In this document: positions 44,320 through 52,091 of the stretch, one piece after another
Numbering within the stretch: position 1 is the stretch's first letter
Layout: the number at the start of each line of letters is the position of its first letter
From: Balneola sp. EhC07
GTDB taxonomy: Bacteria; Bacteroidota; Rhodothermia; Balneolales; Balneolaceae
Length of the DNA stretch: 64,000 nucleotides
Direction of reading: 5' to 3'
Assembly (NCBI RefSeq): GCF_001650905.1
Contig: NZ_LXYG01000017.1
Span: 186,001 to 250,000 of the forward strand
The notes under the pieces: generated by a model
What the model was told of the DNA's origin: nothing
Seen by the model: only the letters and a program-made list of their open reading frames with translations
Database searches by the model: none
Program-made: the position numbers and the translations under genes

Positions 44320-44619
44320 ATGCCTTGCGAAATATTAGTAGGATTGAATGTAACTGATGATGAACTATATCAGAAGTACAGGGATGAAATGACGCCGATT
44401 CTAAAAGAATATGGAGGAGGTTTTAGATATGATTTCTTGATAGAAAAAGTATTAAAAACAGATTCTGAATCTAAAATAAACAGGGTTTTTGCTATTTATT
44501 TTGAGAGCGAAGAAGCAAAGAATGAATTTTTTCTGAACGATAAATACATTCAAATAAAGGAGAAATATTTTACGCCGTCAGTTTCAGCTACTACAACTAT
44601 TGCTAAATATAACAGATAA
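44320..44619 (+). CDS. DUF1330-like small protein
   Basis: The 99-residue protein resembles the dimeric ferredoxin-like DUF1330/YciI type: VTDDELYQKYRDEMTPILKEYGGGFRYDF, then FAIYFESEEAKNEFFLNDKYIQIKEKYF. There is no signal peptide. The function is unknown. It ends 16 bases before a REP doublet. Confidence 0.78.
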   Translation: MPCEILVGLNVTDDELYQKYRDEMTPILKEYGGGFRYDFLIEKVLKTDSESKINRVFAIYFESEEAKNEFFLNDKYIQIKEKYFTPSVSATTTIAKYNR

Positions 44620-44635
44620 GATCAAACCTTCATCG

Positions 44636-44738
44636 TAGCTCAGTATTCCATCTGACGGATTTCCCGTCTGATGGAATACTGAGCTATCTAGTTAAATCAG
44701 ATTTTCGGTCAGAAAGTTAATCTGTCAAACCGAAAATC
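44636..44738. repeat. REP doublet, copy 1
   Basis: Hairpin A (44636-44686) is a 25-bp-arm palindrome with the core TTCCATCTGACGG..CCGTCTGATGGAA and one central mismatch. Hairpin B (44700-44738) pairs GATTTTCGGT with ACCGAAAATC. The same A-linker-B order recurs at 45329-45420 and 46113-46202. Confidence 0.88.
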
Positions 44739-44760
44739 GGCAGGAAAAACTTAGAAGAGA

Positions 44761-45285
44761 TTATAACCAAGCCCAGTATACAATCAGTTTTTGATCTATG
44801 AGTATTACTTTGATTCTGCTTATTTCTTCTCCTTCGGAGTATATAAAATCATTATCCTCTGCAATTTTTATTATTTCCATTGTTTGGCTATCAAATGTAT
44901 CAGTATGACTCTTTGCTGGTTTTTCTTTATCAAGCAATAAAGTTTTGAAGACAGGAAATGAATAATAGTAATTCTCTAAGTATTCGGTTCTAGAATGAAC
45001 AAGCACAACTGAATCAGCAGGAAAGTTTATATAATCTAGGTGCCAGTTTGCATGATCAACAGTAACCATCTCTCTTTTCCAAGTGAAGTCTTTAAAGTTA
45101 TCATGGGTGATTTGAAGATTGCTCTCGTTATCTATAGCTTCGAAAGCATACCGTGAATTTTCGGGTAAGTTTGTTTCATATTCAAAATAACTACCCCAAA
45201 AGAAATCACAGTAATAAATATATGTGGGTATAATTATTGCAAAAACTAATATAGAAATGGCAAGTTTTTCTGTGAACTTTCTCAT
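44761..45285 (-). CDS. Membrane-anchored protein of unknown function
   Basis: I chose the ATG at 45285 (MRKFTEKLAISI); the frame extends to 45330 into the REP element. The ~174-residue protein has one N-terminal membrane helix, acidic and Tyr-rich extracytoplasmic text, and no known motif. It lies between REP copies 1 and 2 and has A/T-rich codon use, so it may be part of the accessory patch. Confidence 0.65.
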   Translation of the reverse strand: MRKFTEKLAISILVFAIIIPTYIYYCDFFWGSYFEYETNLPENSRYAFEAIDNESNLQITHDNFKDFTWKREMVTVDHANWHLDYINFPADSVVLVHSRTEYLENYYYSFPVFKTLLLDKEKPAKSHTDTFDSQTMEIIKIAEDNDFIYSEGEEISRIKVILIDQKLIVYWAWL

Positions 45286-45328
45286 CTCTAACAATATTAA
45301 AGAATAGGAATAATTCAAAGTTATGGCC

Positions 45329-45420
45329 ATTCCATCTTACGGATTTCCCGTCTGATGGAATATTGAGTTAGCTAATTAAGCTAGTTCTTTCGGTCAGACA
45401 GGTAATCTGTCAGACCGAAA
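45329..45420. repeat. REP doublet, copy 2, abutting the transposase stop
   Basis: Hairpin A is at 45329-45361 (two mismatched positions) and hairpin B at 45388-45420 (CGGTCAGACAG..CTGTCAGACCG, one mismatch). B ends at the base next to the transposase stop codon. The linker GTTAGCTAATTAAGCTAG is nearly identical in copy 3. Confidence 0.9.
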
Positions 45421-46023
45421 TTAAAAATCTACTAAAAATTCATCAGAAATTGTCTGCTTGCAGAAGGCTCTAAACTCTTTATGGTCAATAGGAAGTTTAA
45501 ATAAATCTCTGGCTAATTCCTGATTACATAGCTTTCCTTTTCGAAACCCTGCATAATCCTGATACGAAGAAAACTCCCAGTCTTCTAGTTTAGTAACCAG
45601 TTTGGCTCTAATAGGATTTTGATGGATGTACAAGAAACAATTGACTCCATAATCATTATGAGTTTTTGATTCTTGAGCCAGTGATTTTGCCTTAGCTCTA
45701 GCACGGAATAAAGATCCCGATCGATTCAATTTTTTGTTGACCGCTTGCGTATAAGAACTTTGAAGAATCCCGATACTCCTGTTTAGGGTGCCAACTTTAT
45801 TCGATTCTTGAATGTTATCTGAAGAATCGTATTCGGATTTTACTTGAAATAAAAAATGATAATGATTCGGCATTAAACACCATGCCAATATGTCAACGTG
45901 TGGAACAAGGTGTTTTTCAACTTTCTTTAAAAGATACAGATAATTTTCTCGTTCAAAGAAAAGAGGTTCTCTGTTATTTCCTTGATTATAAACATGATAG
46001 GTATGCTCTGGAAGAAATTGCAT
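45421..46023 (-). CDS. REP-associated tyrosine transposase (RAYT, Y1/HUH type)
   Basis: The 200-residue protein has the HUH motif in MPNHYHFLFQ (His54, His56) and a YIHQNP stretch (Tyr132). By comparison with E. coli TnpA-REP this should hold the catalytic tyrosine. There is also SYTQAVNKKLNRSGSLFRARAKAK and WEFSSYQDY. RAYTs cut single-stranded REP hairpins and are believed to spread REP sequences. The protein looks intact. It is flanked by direct copies 2 and 3 of an A-linker-B REP doublet, with a third 0.7 kb away. This gives the expected 'REPtron' arrangement. Confidence 0.92.
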   Translation of the reverse strand: MQFLPEHTYHVYNQGNNREPLFFERENYLYLLKKVEKHLVPHVDILAWCLMPNHYHFLFQVKSEYDSSDNIQESNKVGTLNRSIGILQSSYTQAVNKKLNRSGSLFRARAKAKSLAQESKTHNDYGVNCFLYIHQNPIRAKLVTKLEDWEFSSYQDYAGFRKGKLCNQELARDLFKLPIDHKEFRAFCKQTISDEFLVDF

Positions 46024-46074
46024 CTGTCATTATAATAAAAATGGGATTTAAACTATAAACATATACCGTATTAC

Positions 46075-46202
46075 GGTCAGACGGACTTAAGCCGTCAGAC
46101 CTCCAAGCTTCCATTCCATCTGACGGATCACCCGTCTGATGGAATACTGAGTTAGCGAATCAAGCTAGTTCTTTCGGTCAGACAGGTAATCTGTCCGACC
46201 GA
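46075..46202. repeat. REP hairpin plus doublet, copy 3
   Basis: An extra hairpin (GGTCAGACGG at 46075-46084, CCGTCAGACC at 46092-46101) is followed by hairpin A at 46113-46145 and hairpin B at 46174-46202. B ends four bases before the TRIC stop codon. Confidence 0.9.
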
Positions 46203-46205
46203 TTC

Positions 46206-46811
46206 TCAAACCTTCATCTTAGGCAACGAAAGGTCGAGCTTAATGGCAGCAACGCGGATTCCAATAACTACTCCGGTAGTAATGACATAGTTCAAATTGG
46301 TTGCTATCTCAAAATAGATGCCGAGATAGAAAACCAAAGCTCCCATCAAGCAAGCTGTGGCGTAGATCTCTTTTCTAAAAATAAGCGGAACTTCACGGCA
46401 TAAAATATCCCGTATAATTCCTCCCACTACAGCGGAAGTCATTCCCATGATTCCTGCCATAAACGGATTTAATCCGAAAGCCAATGCCTTTTCCATACCA
46501 CTGATCGTAAACAACGCTATTCCAATGGTATCAAATAAAAAGAGTGGCTTGTTGATGTCATCCAATCGGTTTCTGATCAGATAAGTAAATGGAATTGCAG
46601 ACAAGATCACAATGGGATAAGTCATATCGCCGATCCAGGTTATGGACTCGCTTCCAATCAGGATATCACGAACGGTTCCGCCGCCAATAGCCGTCGCAAA
46701 ACCGATCACCGCCGCTCCGAAAATATCCAGATCTTTCTTAGCCGCCATCCTGATACCGCTTATAGCAAATACAAAAGTCCCGATAAGATCAAGGATGGAG
46801 ATAATGGTCAT
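46206..46811 (-). CDS. TRIC/YadS (UPF0126) cation channel family
   Basis: The 201-residue protein has seven helices formed of two homologous halves: FAISGIRMAAKKDLDIFGAAVIGFATAIGGGTVRDIL and FTISGMEKALAFGLNPFMAGIMGMTSAVVGGIIRDIL. Both carry the GGG/GG-x-x-R-D-I-L pattern. Prokaryotic TRIC proteins are trimeric K+ or cation channels. There is no operon partner; REP copy 3 lies at its 3' end and a composite palindrome at its 5' side. Confidence 0.92.
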   Translation of the reverse strand: MTIISILDLIGTFVFAISGIRMAAKKDLDIFGAAVIGFATAIGGGTVRDILIGSESITWIGDMTYPIVILSAIPFTYLIRNRLDDINKPLFLFDTIGIALFTISGMEKALAFGLNPFMAGIMGMTSAVVGGIIRDILCREVPLIFRKEIYATACLMGALVFYLGIYFEIATNLNYVITTGVVIGIRVAAIKLDLSLPKMKV

Positions 46812-46836
46812 AGTTTTACTTTTCCGAAGTTTTAAT

Positions 46837-46964
46837 CCTCCTTTGAAGGAGGTGGGTTCCGATCGAATAGATCGGAAGTCGGAGGATGTTGTAAAGCTTT
46901 ATAACTTTAGAGCTACACAATATCCTCCGGGTTTGCCGACTGAATCATCTCCCTTCAAAGGGAG
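46837..46964. repeat. Long composite palindrome, copy 2
   Basis: In order: CCTCCTT-TG-AAGGAGG (46837-46852), TTCCGATC..GATCGGAA (46857-46877), GGAGGATGTTGT..ACAATATCCTCC (46881-46892, 46917-46928) and CTCCCTT-CA-AAGGGAG (46949-46964). The last two units recur at 43630-43724. Confidence 0.85.
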
Positions 46965-47011
46965 ATGGTCTGTTATTTGAAATTTGAACATTGCTATTTT
47001 CGCGCAGCGAC

Positions 47012-48136
47012 TCACGGTCTAAATTTAATATCCACTTTCTTAGTCGTTTCACCCGATTTCGAGCGCAGTTCCAGCTGTTGCTTCATGTTTTCCGTTGCTC
47101 CGACAAAAGCTCTTGCAGAGAAAGAAGAATCATCCGCTAAAACAATAGGTAAACCATTATCTCCCGCTTCACGAACGGTTTGCTCGATGGGAATCTCGCC
47201 CAACACCGGTACACCCATTTCTTTAGCTAAATGCTTGGCACCGCCATCTCCGAAGATGTAATACTTCTTTTCCGGCATATCCGGAGGTGTGAAATACGCC
47301 ATGTTCTCGACAACGCCCAAAACAGGAACATTCACTTTCTTAAACATCGCCACTCCTTTGCGAACATCATCCAAAGCAACAACTTGCGGAGTAGATACGA
47401 TCACAGCTCCGCTTAAGGGCACCGTTTGTACAATGGTAAGTTGGATGTCACCTGTTCCCGGAGGAAGATCCATGATCAGATAATCCAGTTCGCCCCATTC
47501 CACTTCGGTCATAAATTGTTTGATGGCGCTGGTAGCCATTGGTCCACGCCAAACCATCGCCTGATCCACATCCACTAAAAATCCCATAGAAACCATTTTG
47601 ATTCCGTGTCGCTCAATAGGAACTAATTTCTTTTGTGTGGTGATGTTCGGCTTTTCAAACACATTGAACATGGTTGGAATACTCGGCCCGTAAATATCAG
47701 TATCCATTAAGCCAACTTTGTATCCGTCTTTTGCTAAAGCAGAAGCAATGTTTACAGCTACAGTAGATTTACCCACTCCGCCTTTTCCGGAAGCAACGGC
47801 AATGATATTCTTAACACCCGAAAGAACTTCTTCCTGTTTCTGCTGAGGTTGTTGCGGAGCCTGTTCCGGTTTGTCCTTTCTCTTGGAAACATTGATTCCC
47901 ACCTGTATATCAACTACGGCTTCTCGGTCAATGAACTTGTGAATGGCTTCTTCGCATTGTCGTTGAATTTGCTGAGCCAGGGCATCATTTTTCTCAGGCA
48001 TTTCCAGCGTAAAGGAAATGTATTTATCCTGAATGATAATATCATGGATCATATCCAGTGAGATCAGGTCCTGTTTTTCGGTTGGATGGAGAACGTGAGC
48101 AAGTGCTGTTTTGATCTGCTCTTTGTTGATGGACAT
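47012..48136 (-). CDS. mrp: Mrp/NBP35-family iron-sulfur carrier ATPase
   Basis: The 374-residue protein has an N-terminal MIP18/DUF59-like domain (about 1-90), a linker rich in Gln and Pro, then a P-loop ATPase with ASGKGGVGKSTVA (about 116-128), DTDIYGPSIP and MDLPPGTGD. These proteins carry and insert [4Fe-4S] clusters. The usual C-terminal CxxC that holds the bridging cluster is missing; that place reads YFTPPDMPEKKYYIFG. From memory the Bacteroidota branch often lacks it. It is a single gene. Confidence 0.93.
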   Translation of the reverse strand: MSINKEQIKTALAHVLHPTEKQDLISLDMIHDIIIQDKYISFTLEMPEKNDALAQQIQRQCEEAIHKFIDREAVVDIQVGINVSKRKDKPEQAPQQPQQKQEEVLSGVKNIIAVASGKGGVGKSTVAVNIASALAKDGYKVGLMDTDIYGPSIPTMFNVFEKPNITTQKKLVPIERHGIKMVSMGFLVDVDQAMVWRGPMATSAIKQFMTEVEWGELDYLIMDLPPGTGDIQLTIVQTVPLSGAVIVSTPQVVALDDVRKGVAMFKKVNVPVLGVVENMAYFTPPDMPEKKYYIFGDGGAKHLAKEMGVPVLGEIPIEQTVREAGDNGLPIVLADDSSFSARAFVGATENMKQQLELRSKSGETTKKVDIKFRP

Positions 48137-48220
48137 ATACTTTTTAAAGGATTTTTTTCTGTATTCTTATATCAGCAATAAAGATACAAAGAATTAGATT
48201 GAGTATTGGAAGGGAAAGTG

Positions 48221-48754
48221 GTGAAAACAAGTATAGGACTAAAAGAGAAGTTTAGACAACGGGCACTATTGTTAATAGCACTAGTGACGATCCTAGGATG
48301 TCATTCATATACAGACTTTGAAAAAACCCCACCGTTAGAAGAAGAATTCGATTTTACTACTTATTGGCAAGATGAAGCAAGAGACTTTTTAACAGTTAGT
48401 GGTATAGAGGTAGAACAAGGGCTTAATAAACCAAATTATTATGAAATAAGAGATGCAGAAACTCAAAAAAGAATTACATATCCATACCTATTTTTAATTA
48501 CAGATATAACAGACTCTACATTTATAACCATATCTGGTAATGTGACATTTGAATCCGGGTTGAAATATTTGCTACTTCCTAATTATTCCCGATTAATGTT
48601 AATTGAGAAAGAAACATTAGAAATATTACTCGACTTAAAAATAGATGAACATATATCTAATGCTAAAGTTATAGATGATCATATTTACTTTTGGTATAGG
48701 ACTGATCAAGGATATAAGGTTGCGTATAGTTTGGGAAGAGTTAAGATTAACTGA
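48221..48754 (+). CDS. Lipoprotein-like exported protein of unknown function
   Basis: GGAAGGG at 48208-48214 favours the GTG at 48221; TTG 48206 and GTG 48218 are in frame. The ~177-residue protein has a late hydrophobic segment ending in lipobox VTILGC, then an acidic, Tyr- and Phe-rich body with no recognised motif. Codon use is A/T-rich like the accessory genes around it. It lies between mrp and RelBE. Confidence 0.6.
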   Translation: MKTSIGLKEKFRQRALLLIALVTILGCHSYTDFEKTPPLEEEFDFTTYWQDEARDFLTVSGIEVEQGLNKPNYYEIRDAETQKRITYPYLFLITDITDSTFITISGNVTFESGLKYLLLPNYSRLMLIEKETLEILLDLKIDEHISNAKVIDDHIYFWYRTDQGYKVAYSLGRVKIN

Positions 48755-48783
48755 CTCAAAAACATCTAAAGTCTTTAACCTCG

Positions 48784-48826
48784 TTCCGTACCTCCGGTGC
48801 GGAAAGCTATTGGGAGCTCAGCTCCC
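48784..48826. repeat. Paired hairpins of the TTCCG/CGGAA type
   Basis: TTCCGTACC (48784-48792) pairs with GGTGCGGAA (48796-48804) with one mismatch; GGGAGC-TCA-GCTCCC follows (48812-48826). AAAGTCTTTAA just before it also adjoins the hairpin at 37073-37095. Confidence 0.65.
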
Positions 48827-48913
48827 TGTTCTTTTATCATAAACCCAGCGCAACCGCCTCGCTTGTGCGACCTTTCCAAGCCAAAACCCTGATATTAATT
48901 CTAATTCGTTCTT

Positions 48914-48956
48914 ATATACCAAAAAAGTATATTTGTCGTACTTGTATTACATGTAA
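48914..48956 (+). promoter_or_regulatory. relBE promoter with palindromes
   Basis: TATATTTG (48928-48935) fits the Bacteroidota -7 box TAnnTTTG, 37 bases before the relB ATG. Palindromes ATATAC..GTATAT (48914-48932) and TTACATGTAA (48947-48956) overlap or follow it, as expected for antitoxin autorepression. Confidence 0.6.
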
Positions 48957-48972
48957 ACAAATTCATTGAATT

Positions 48973-49188
48973 ATGCCTATTACAGTTCGTTTAGGAGAGT
49001 CGGTTGAAAAGAGACTGGATGAGTTGGCAAAACTTACCGGTCGCACCAAAACTTATTACATTCGTCAGGCTTTGGAAGAAAAGCTGGACGAAATGGAAGA
49101 TTTGTATATGGCTGAACAGCGTATTGAAGAGCCTCAGAAGCGTTGGAGTCTGGACGAGATCGAGCGCGGCGATGATTTGGAAAGTTGA
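48973..49188 (+). CDS. relB: Ribbon-helix-helix antitoxin of a RelBE pair
   Basis: The 71-residue protein begins MPITVRLGESVEKRLDELAKLTGRTKTYYIRQALEEKL, a ribbon-helix-helix DNA-binding domain. An acidic tail WSLDEIERGDDLES should wrap the toxin. The gene overlaps the toxin start by 17 bases. Confidence 0.9.
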   Translation: MPITVRLGESVEKRLDELAKLTGRTKTYYIRQALEEKLDEMEDLYMAEQRIEEPQKRWSLDEIERGDDLES

Positions 49189-49444
49189 ATTTGACGATCG
49201 TGCCCGTAAAGAACTCAGAAAGCTAGATAAGCAAACTCAGGATCGGATTCTGAAATGGCTGCGTACTAATCTGGCGACAGAAGATGATCCAAGAAGAACT
49301 GGTAAATCTCTCAAAGGTCGCATGAAAGGTCTTTGGCGATACAGGGTTGGAGATTATCGAATTATCAGCCAGATTCAGGATGAGCATATTTTGATCCTAG
49401 TTATTCGGATCGGACATCGGCGGGATATTTATGATAAGAAGTGA
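49172..49444 (+). CDS. relE: RelE-family toxin
   Basis: The ATG at 49172 gives 90 residues: WKVEFDDRARKELRKLDK, SLKGRMKGLWRYRVGDYRIISQI and ILVIRIGHRRDIYDKK. These are the hallmarks of RelE/ParE-superfamily proteins. The basic and Tyr/His residues at the C-terminus (IGHRRDIYD) favour a ribosome-dependent mRNA interferase over a gyrase inhibitor. A longer frame from 49004 is mostly out-of-phase relB. It overlaps the antitoxin gene by 17 bases. Confidence 0.92.
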   Translation: MIWKVEFDDRARKELRKLDKQTQDRILKWLRTNLATEDDPRRTGKSLKGRMKGLWRYRVGDYRIISQIQDEHILILVIRIGHRRDIYDKK

Positions 49445-49497
49445 ATCAGTTAAGTATGCTTAAAATTATATATCGAGTTTCTAATCTTGTTTCAATA

Positions 49498-50133
49498 ATG
49501 AAAGTATCAACAGTTAGCTTTTTTCTGTGTTTTTGTATCCTGTTAAGCACCAAGCCAATTTTGGGTCAGGAATCTGAAGAGTATTCTATCATTTTAAAAC
49601 CTATGAAAAATCAGGGATTAGATACTGATTGGGACGGAAAGAGAATTAGGATAAGTAATAACGGACTTTCAATTGGAATTACGGTTAGCGCAAATGCATA
49701 TGAAACGAATTATTATCCCAACGGAAGAGAAAGCAACAGTAATGCCACAGAGAATAAGTCGAGTGGTTTAGAGAAAGAACTCATTTTATACAATATAACA
49801 TCCAGAATATCACTGAATACAAGTTCAGAAAATATTTCAGTATTTACAGATGGTGTAGGGGTATCATTTTCAAGTGAAATTCATAACCCTGAAAAAACAT
49901 CGATTCTATATTACTCTTTGCCAAGTGATACCACAAAGATTTTTATGAGAGACAATCCTTACAGCGCGGACTTTCCATATCAAGTAGCGTTATTTTATCC
50001 AAGGTTTCAAAAGAAACTATCTAGCGATACTTTGAATATCGATCTTCATTTACCCATTATTCAAACACCAGAGGGAAACCGAATTATGGAAAGTCGTGTG
50101 ATTAAGTTAGAGGGTACAATTAAACGAAATTAA
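49498..50133 (+). CDS. Exported protein of unknown function
   Basis: The ATG at 49498 gives a clear signal peptide ending TKPILGQ; earlier starts (GTG 49441) overlap relE and lack it. The ~212-residue mature protein is Ser/Asn-rich and probably beta-stranded (LILYNITSRISLNTSSENISVFTDG), without motifs I know. It follows RelBE by 54 bases and closes the accessory region before the envelope run. Confidence 0.65.
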   Translation: MKVSTVSFFLCFCILLSTKPILGQESEEYSIILKPMKNQGLDTDWDGKRIRISNNGLSIGITVSANAYETNYYPNGRESNSNATENKSSGLEKELILYNITSRISLNTSSENISVFTDGVGVSFSSEIHNPEKTSILYYSLPSDTTKIFMRDNPYSADFPYQVALFYPRFQKKLSSDTLNIDLHLPIIQTPEGNRIMESRVIKLEGTIKRN

Positions 50134-50228
50134 AAGAAGAAATTTCCAATTCTTAATTCTATCCCTTTCTTCAAAAATCATTAACTTATTGAGGATTAAG
50201 AACAAAACGACACAAACTAACTACACGA

Positions 50229-51329
50229 ATGGCTAAAAAAACACCGTTTCATGCTATCCATCAAAAAGAAGGCGGGAAACTTGTAGAATTTGCCGGATTT
50301 GAAATGCCGGTTCAATACAAAGGAATTAAGGTAGAACATGCAGCCGTTCGTAATGATGTGGGCGTTTTCGATGTATCACACATGGGCGAGTTTTACATTC
50401 ACGGACCGGAAGCACTTGATCTGGTTCAGCATATTTCAGTAAATGATGCTTCGAAGCTGGTAGCCGGAAAAGCGCAGTATACGTGCATGTGCTATGAAGA
50501 CGGTGGTATTGTGGACGACATGATCGTGTATAAACTGTTTGAAGAAGATCAGTACATACTGGTAGTAAACGGCGCGAACGTAGATAAAGATCTGGCTTGG
50601 GTAAACAGCCAAAATACATTTGATACCACAGTAGTTGATATGTCTGATGATACGTGCCTGCTTGCAGTTCAAGGACCGAAATCAGTAGACACGCTGCAAA
50701 AGCTTACCGATTTGGATCTTTCAGAGATCGGATTCTACAGTTTCAAAATGGGAACACTAGCCGGATTTGAAAACATCGTGTTTTCAGCAACAGGATACAC
50801 CGGCGAGAAAGGATTTGAGATCTACTTCGATAAAAACAATGTAGATCCGGAAGCTGTTTGGAAGGCTATCTTTGAAGCCGGAGAAGAATTCGGGATCGAG
50901 CCGTGTGGTTTAGGAGCTCGAGACACGCTGAGATTGGAAATGGGTTTTGCTCTTTATGGCAACGACATCACCAAAGACACTCATCCGCTGGAAGCACGAT
51001 TGGGTTGGATCACCAAGTTTGATAAAGGTGACTTTGTAGGAAAAGAAGCCCTTCTCAAGAAAAAAGAAGAAGGGAATTCCCGACAATTAGTTGGCTTTGT
51101 AATGAATGATGAGCGCAACATTCCGCGTCATGGATACGAAATAGTGGACGAATCAGGAAATACCATTGGCGAAGTTGCCAGCGGAACAATGTCGATCACT
51201 TTGGGTAAAGGAATAGGGATGGGTTATGTGAAAAAAGAATTTGCTGCTGAAGGCAACACTATCCATATTGCAATCCGTAAAAAAACAGCGGAAGCTACAG
51301 TAACACGCCCTCCATTTATAAAAAAGTGA
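50229..51329 (+). CDS. gcvT: Glycine cleavage system T protein (aminomethyltransferase)
   Basis: The 366-residue protein matches GcvT: PVQYKGIKVEHAAVRNDVGVFDVSHMGEF at the start, the tetrahydrofolate-binding YTGEKGFEIYFD, GARDTLRLEMGFALYGNDI with the catalytic Asp region, and LGKGIGMGYV near the end. It transfers the methylene group from the H protein to tetrahydrofolate. No gcvH or gcvP is nearby, and it leads the long plus-strand run of cell-envelope genes. Confidence 0.96.
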   Translation: MAKKTPFHAIHQKEGGKLVEFAGFEMPVQYKGIKVEHAAVRNDVGVFDVSHMGEFYIHGPEALDLVQHISVNDASKLVAGKAQYTCMCYEDGGIVDDMIVYKLFEEDQYILVVNGANVDKDLAWVNSQNTFDTTVVDMSDDTCLLAVQGPKSVDTLQKLTDLDLSEIGFYSFKMGTLAGFENIVFSATGYTGEKGFEIYFDKNNVDPEAVWKAIFEAGEEFGIEPCGLGARDTLRLEMGFALYGNDITKDTHPLEARLGWITKFDKGDFVGKEALLKKKEEGNSRQLVGFVMNDERNIPRHGYEIVDESGNTIGEVASGTMSITLGKGIGMGYVKKEFAAEGNTIHIAIRKKTAEATVTRPPFIKK

Positions 51330-51353
51330 GAGAACATATTTTAAAGAACTACG

Positions 51354-52091
51354 ATGGCTAGACTAGATTACATGGACGTATATTTTTCGGTGCAATCCTT
51401 TCAGGAAGAGGATCTGCGTGGAAAGTCTGCAGTTATTATTGATGTGCTGAGAGCTGCTTCGTCGATGGTGACAGCGCTGAGTAACGGTGCGAAAAAGATC
51501 ATTCCGGTTGGTGCAATGGAAGACGCTGTCCGAATTGCCCAAACCATGGACAACAAAGATTATCTGCTTTGTGGAGAACAAAACGGACATAAGATCGAAG
51601 GGTTTCATTTAGGAAACTCACCGTTGGAGTATACAGAAGATGTAGTAGCGGATAAGACGTTGATCATCAACACTACAAACGGAACCAAGGCGATCAAAAA
51701 AGCAGCGCTTGCAAATCGTATGTATGTGGGCTGTTTTCTAAATCAGAAAAGCATTTTGAAAGCATTGGAAGATCACGACGATGATGTAGTTTTGATTTGC
51801 TCAGGTTGGCAGGGGAAAATGTCATTAGAAGACACTTTGTTCGCCGGATCTATTATTTATAAAATGTGCAAAGGAAAGCTTCCCAAGAATACCAAAGATG
51901 GAGTAAAGGTCGCTTTCAGTTTATATCAGGGCTATAAAGATGAGCTGGAAAAAGCCATTGAAACCAGTGACCATGCAATTCGACTTAAAGAACTTGTTCC
52001 TGACGGGGATATTCCTTTTGTTTGTGAAGTAGATAAATTTGACGTCCTTCCGGGAATGAAGGATGGAATTTTAATCAATTTGAATGGCTAA
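51354..52091 (+). CDS. comB: 2-phosphosulfolactate phosphatase
   Basis: The 245-residue protein contains the ComB signatures VIIDVLRAASSM, LLCGEQNGHKIEGFHLGNSPLEY and TTNGTKAI. In archaea the enzyme dephosphorylates 2-phosphosulfolactate in coenzyme M synthesis; in bacteria the sulfolactate is probably used for other sulfonates. There is no other coenzyme M gene here. It overlaps ftsK by eight bases, so the two are coupled. Confidence 0.93.
   Translation: MARLDYMDVYFSVQSFQEEDLRGKSAVIIDVLRAASSMVTALSNGAKKIIPVGAMEDAVRIAQTMDNKDYLLCGEQNGHKIEGFHLGNSPLEYTEDVVADKTLIINTTNGTKAIKKAALANRMYVGCFLNQKSILKALEDHDDDVVLICSGWQGKMSLEDTLFAGSIIYKMCKGKLPKNTKDGVKVAFSLYQGYKDELEKAIETSDHAIRLKELVPDGDIPFVCEVDKFDVLPGMKDGILINLNG

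Noticed and set aside
49004-49171. N-terminal extension of the RelE reading frame
   Set aside because: The stretch is out-of-phase translation of relB; the RelE family begins at the ATG at 49172 with WKVEFDD.
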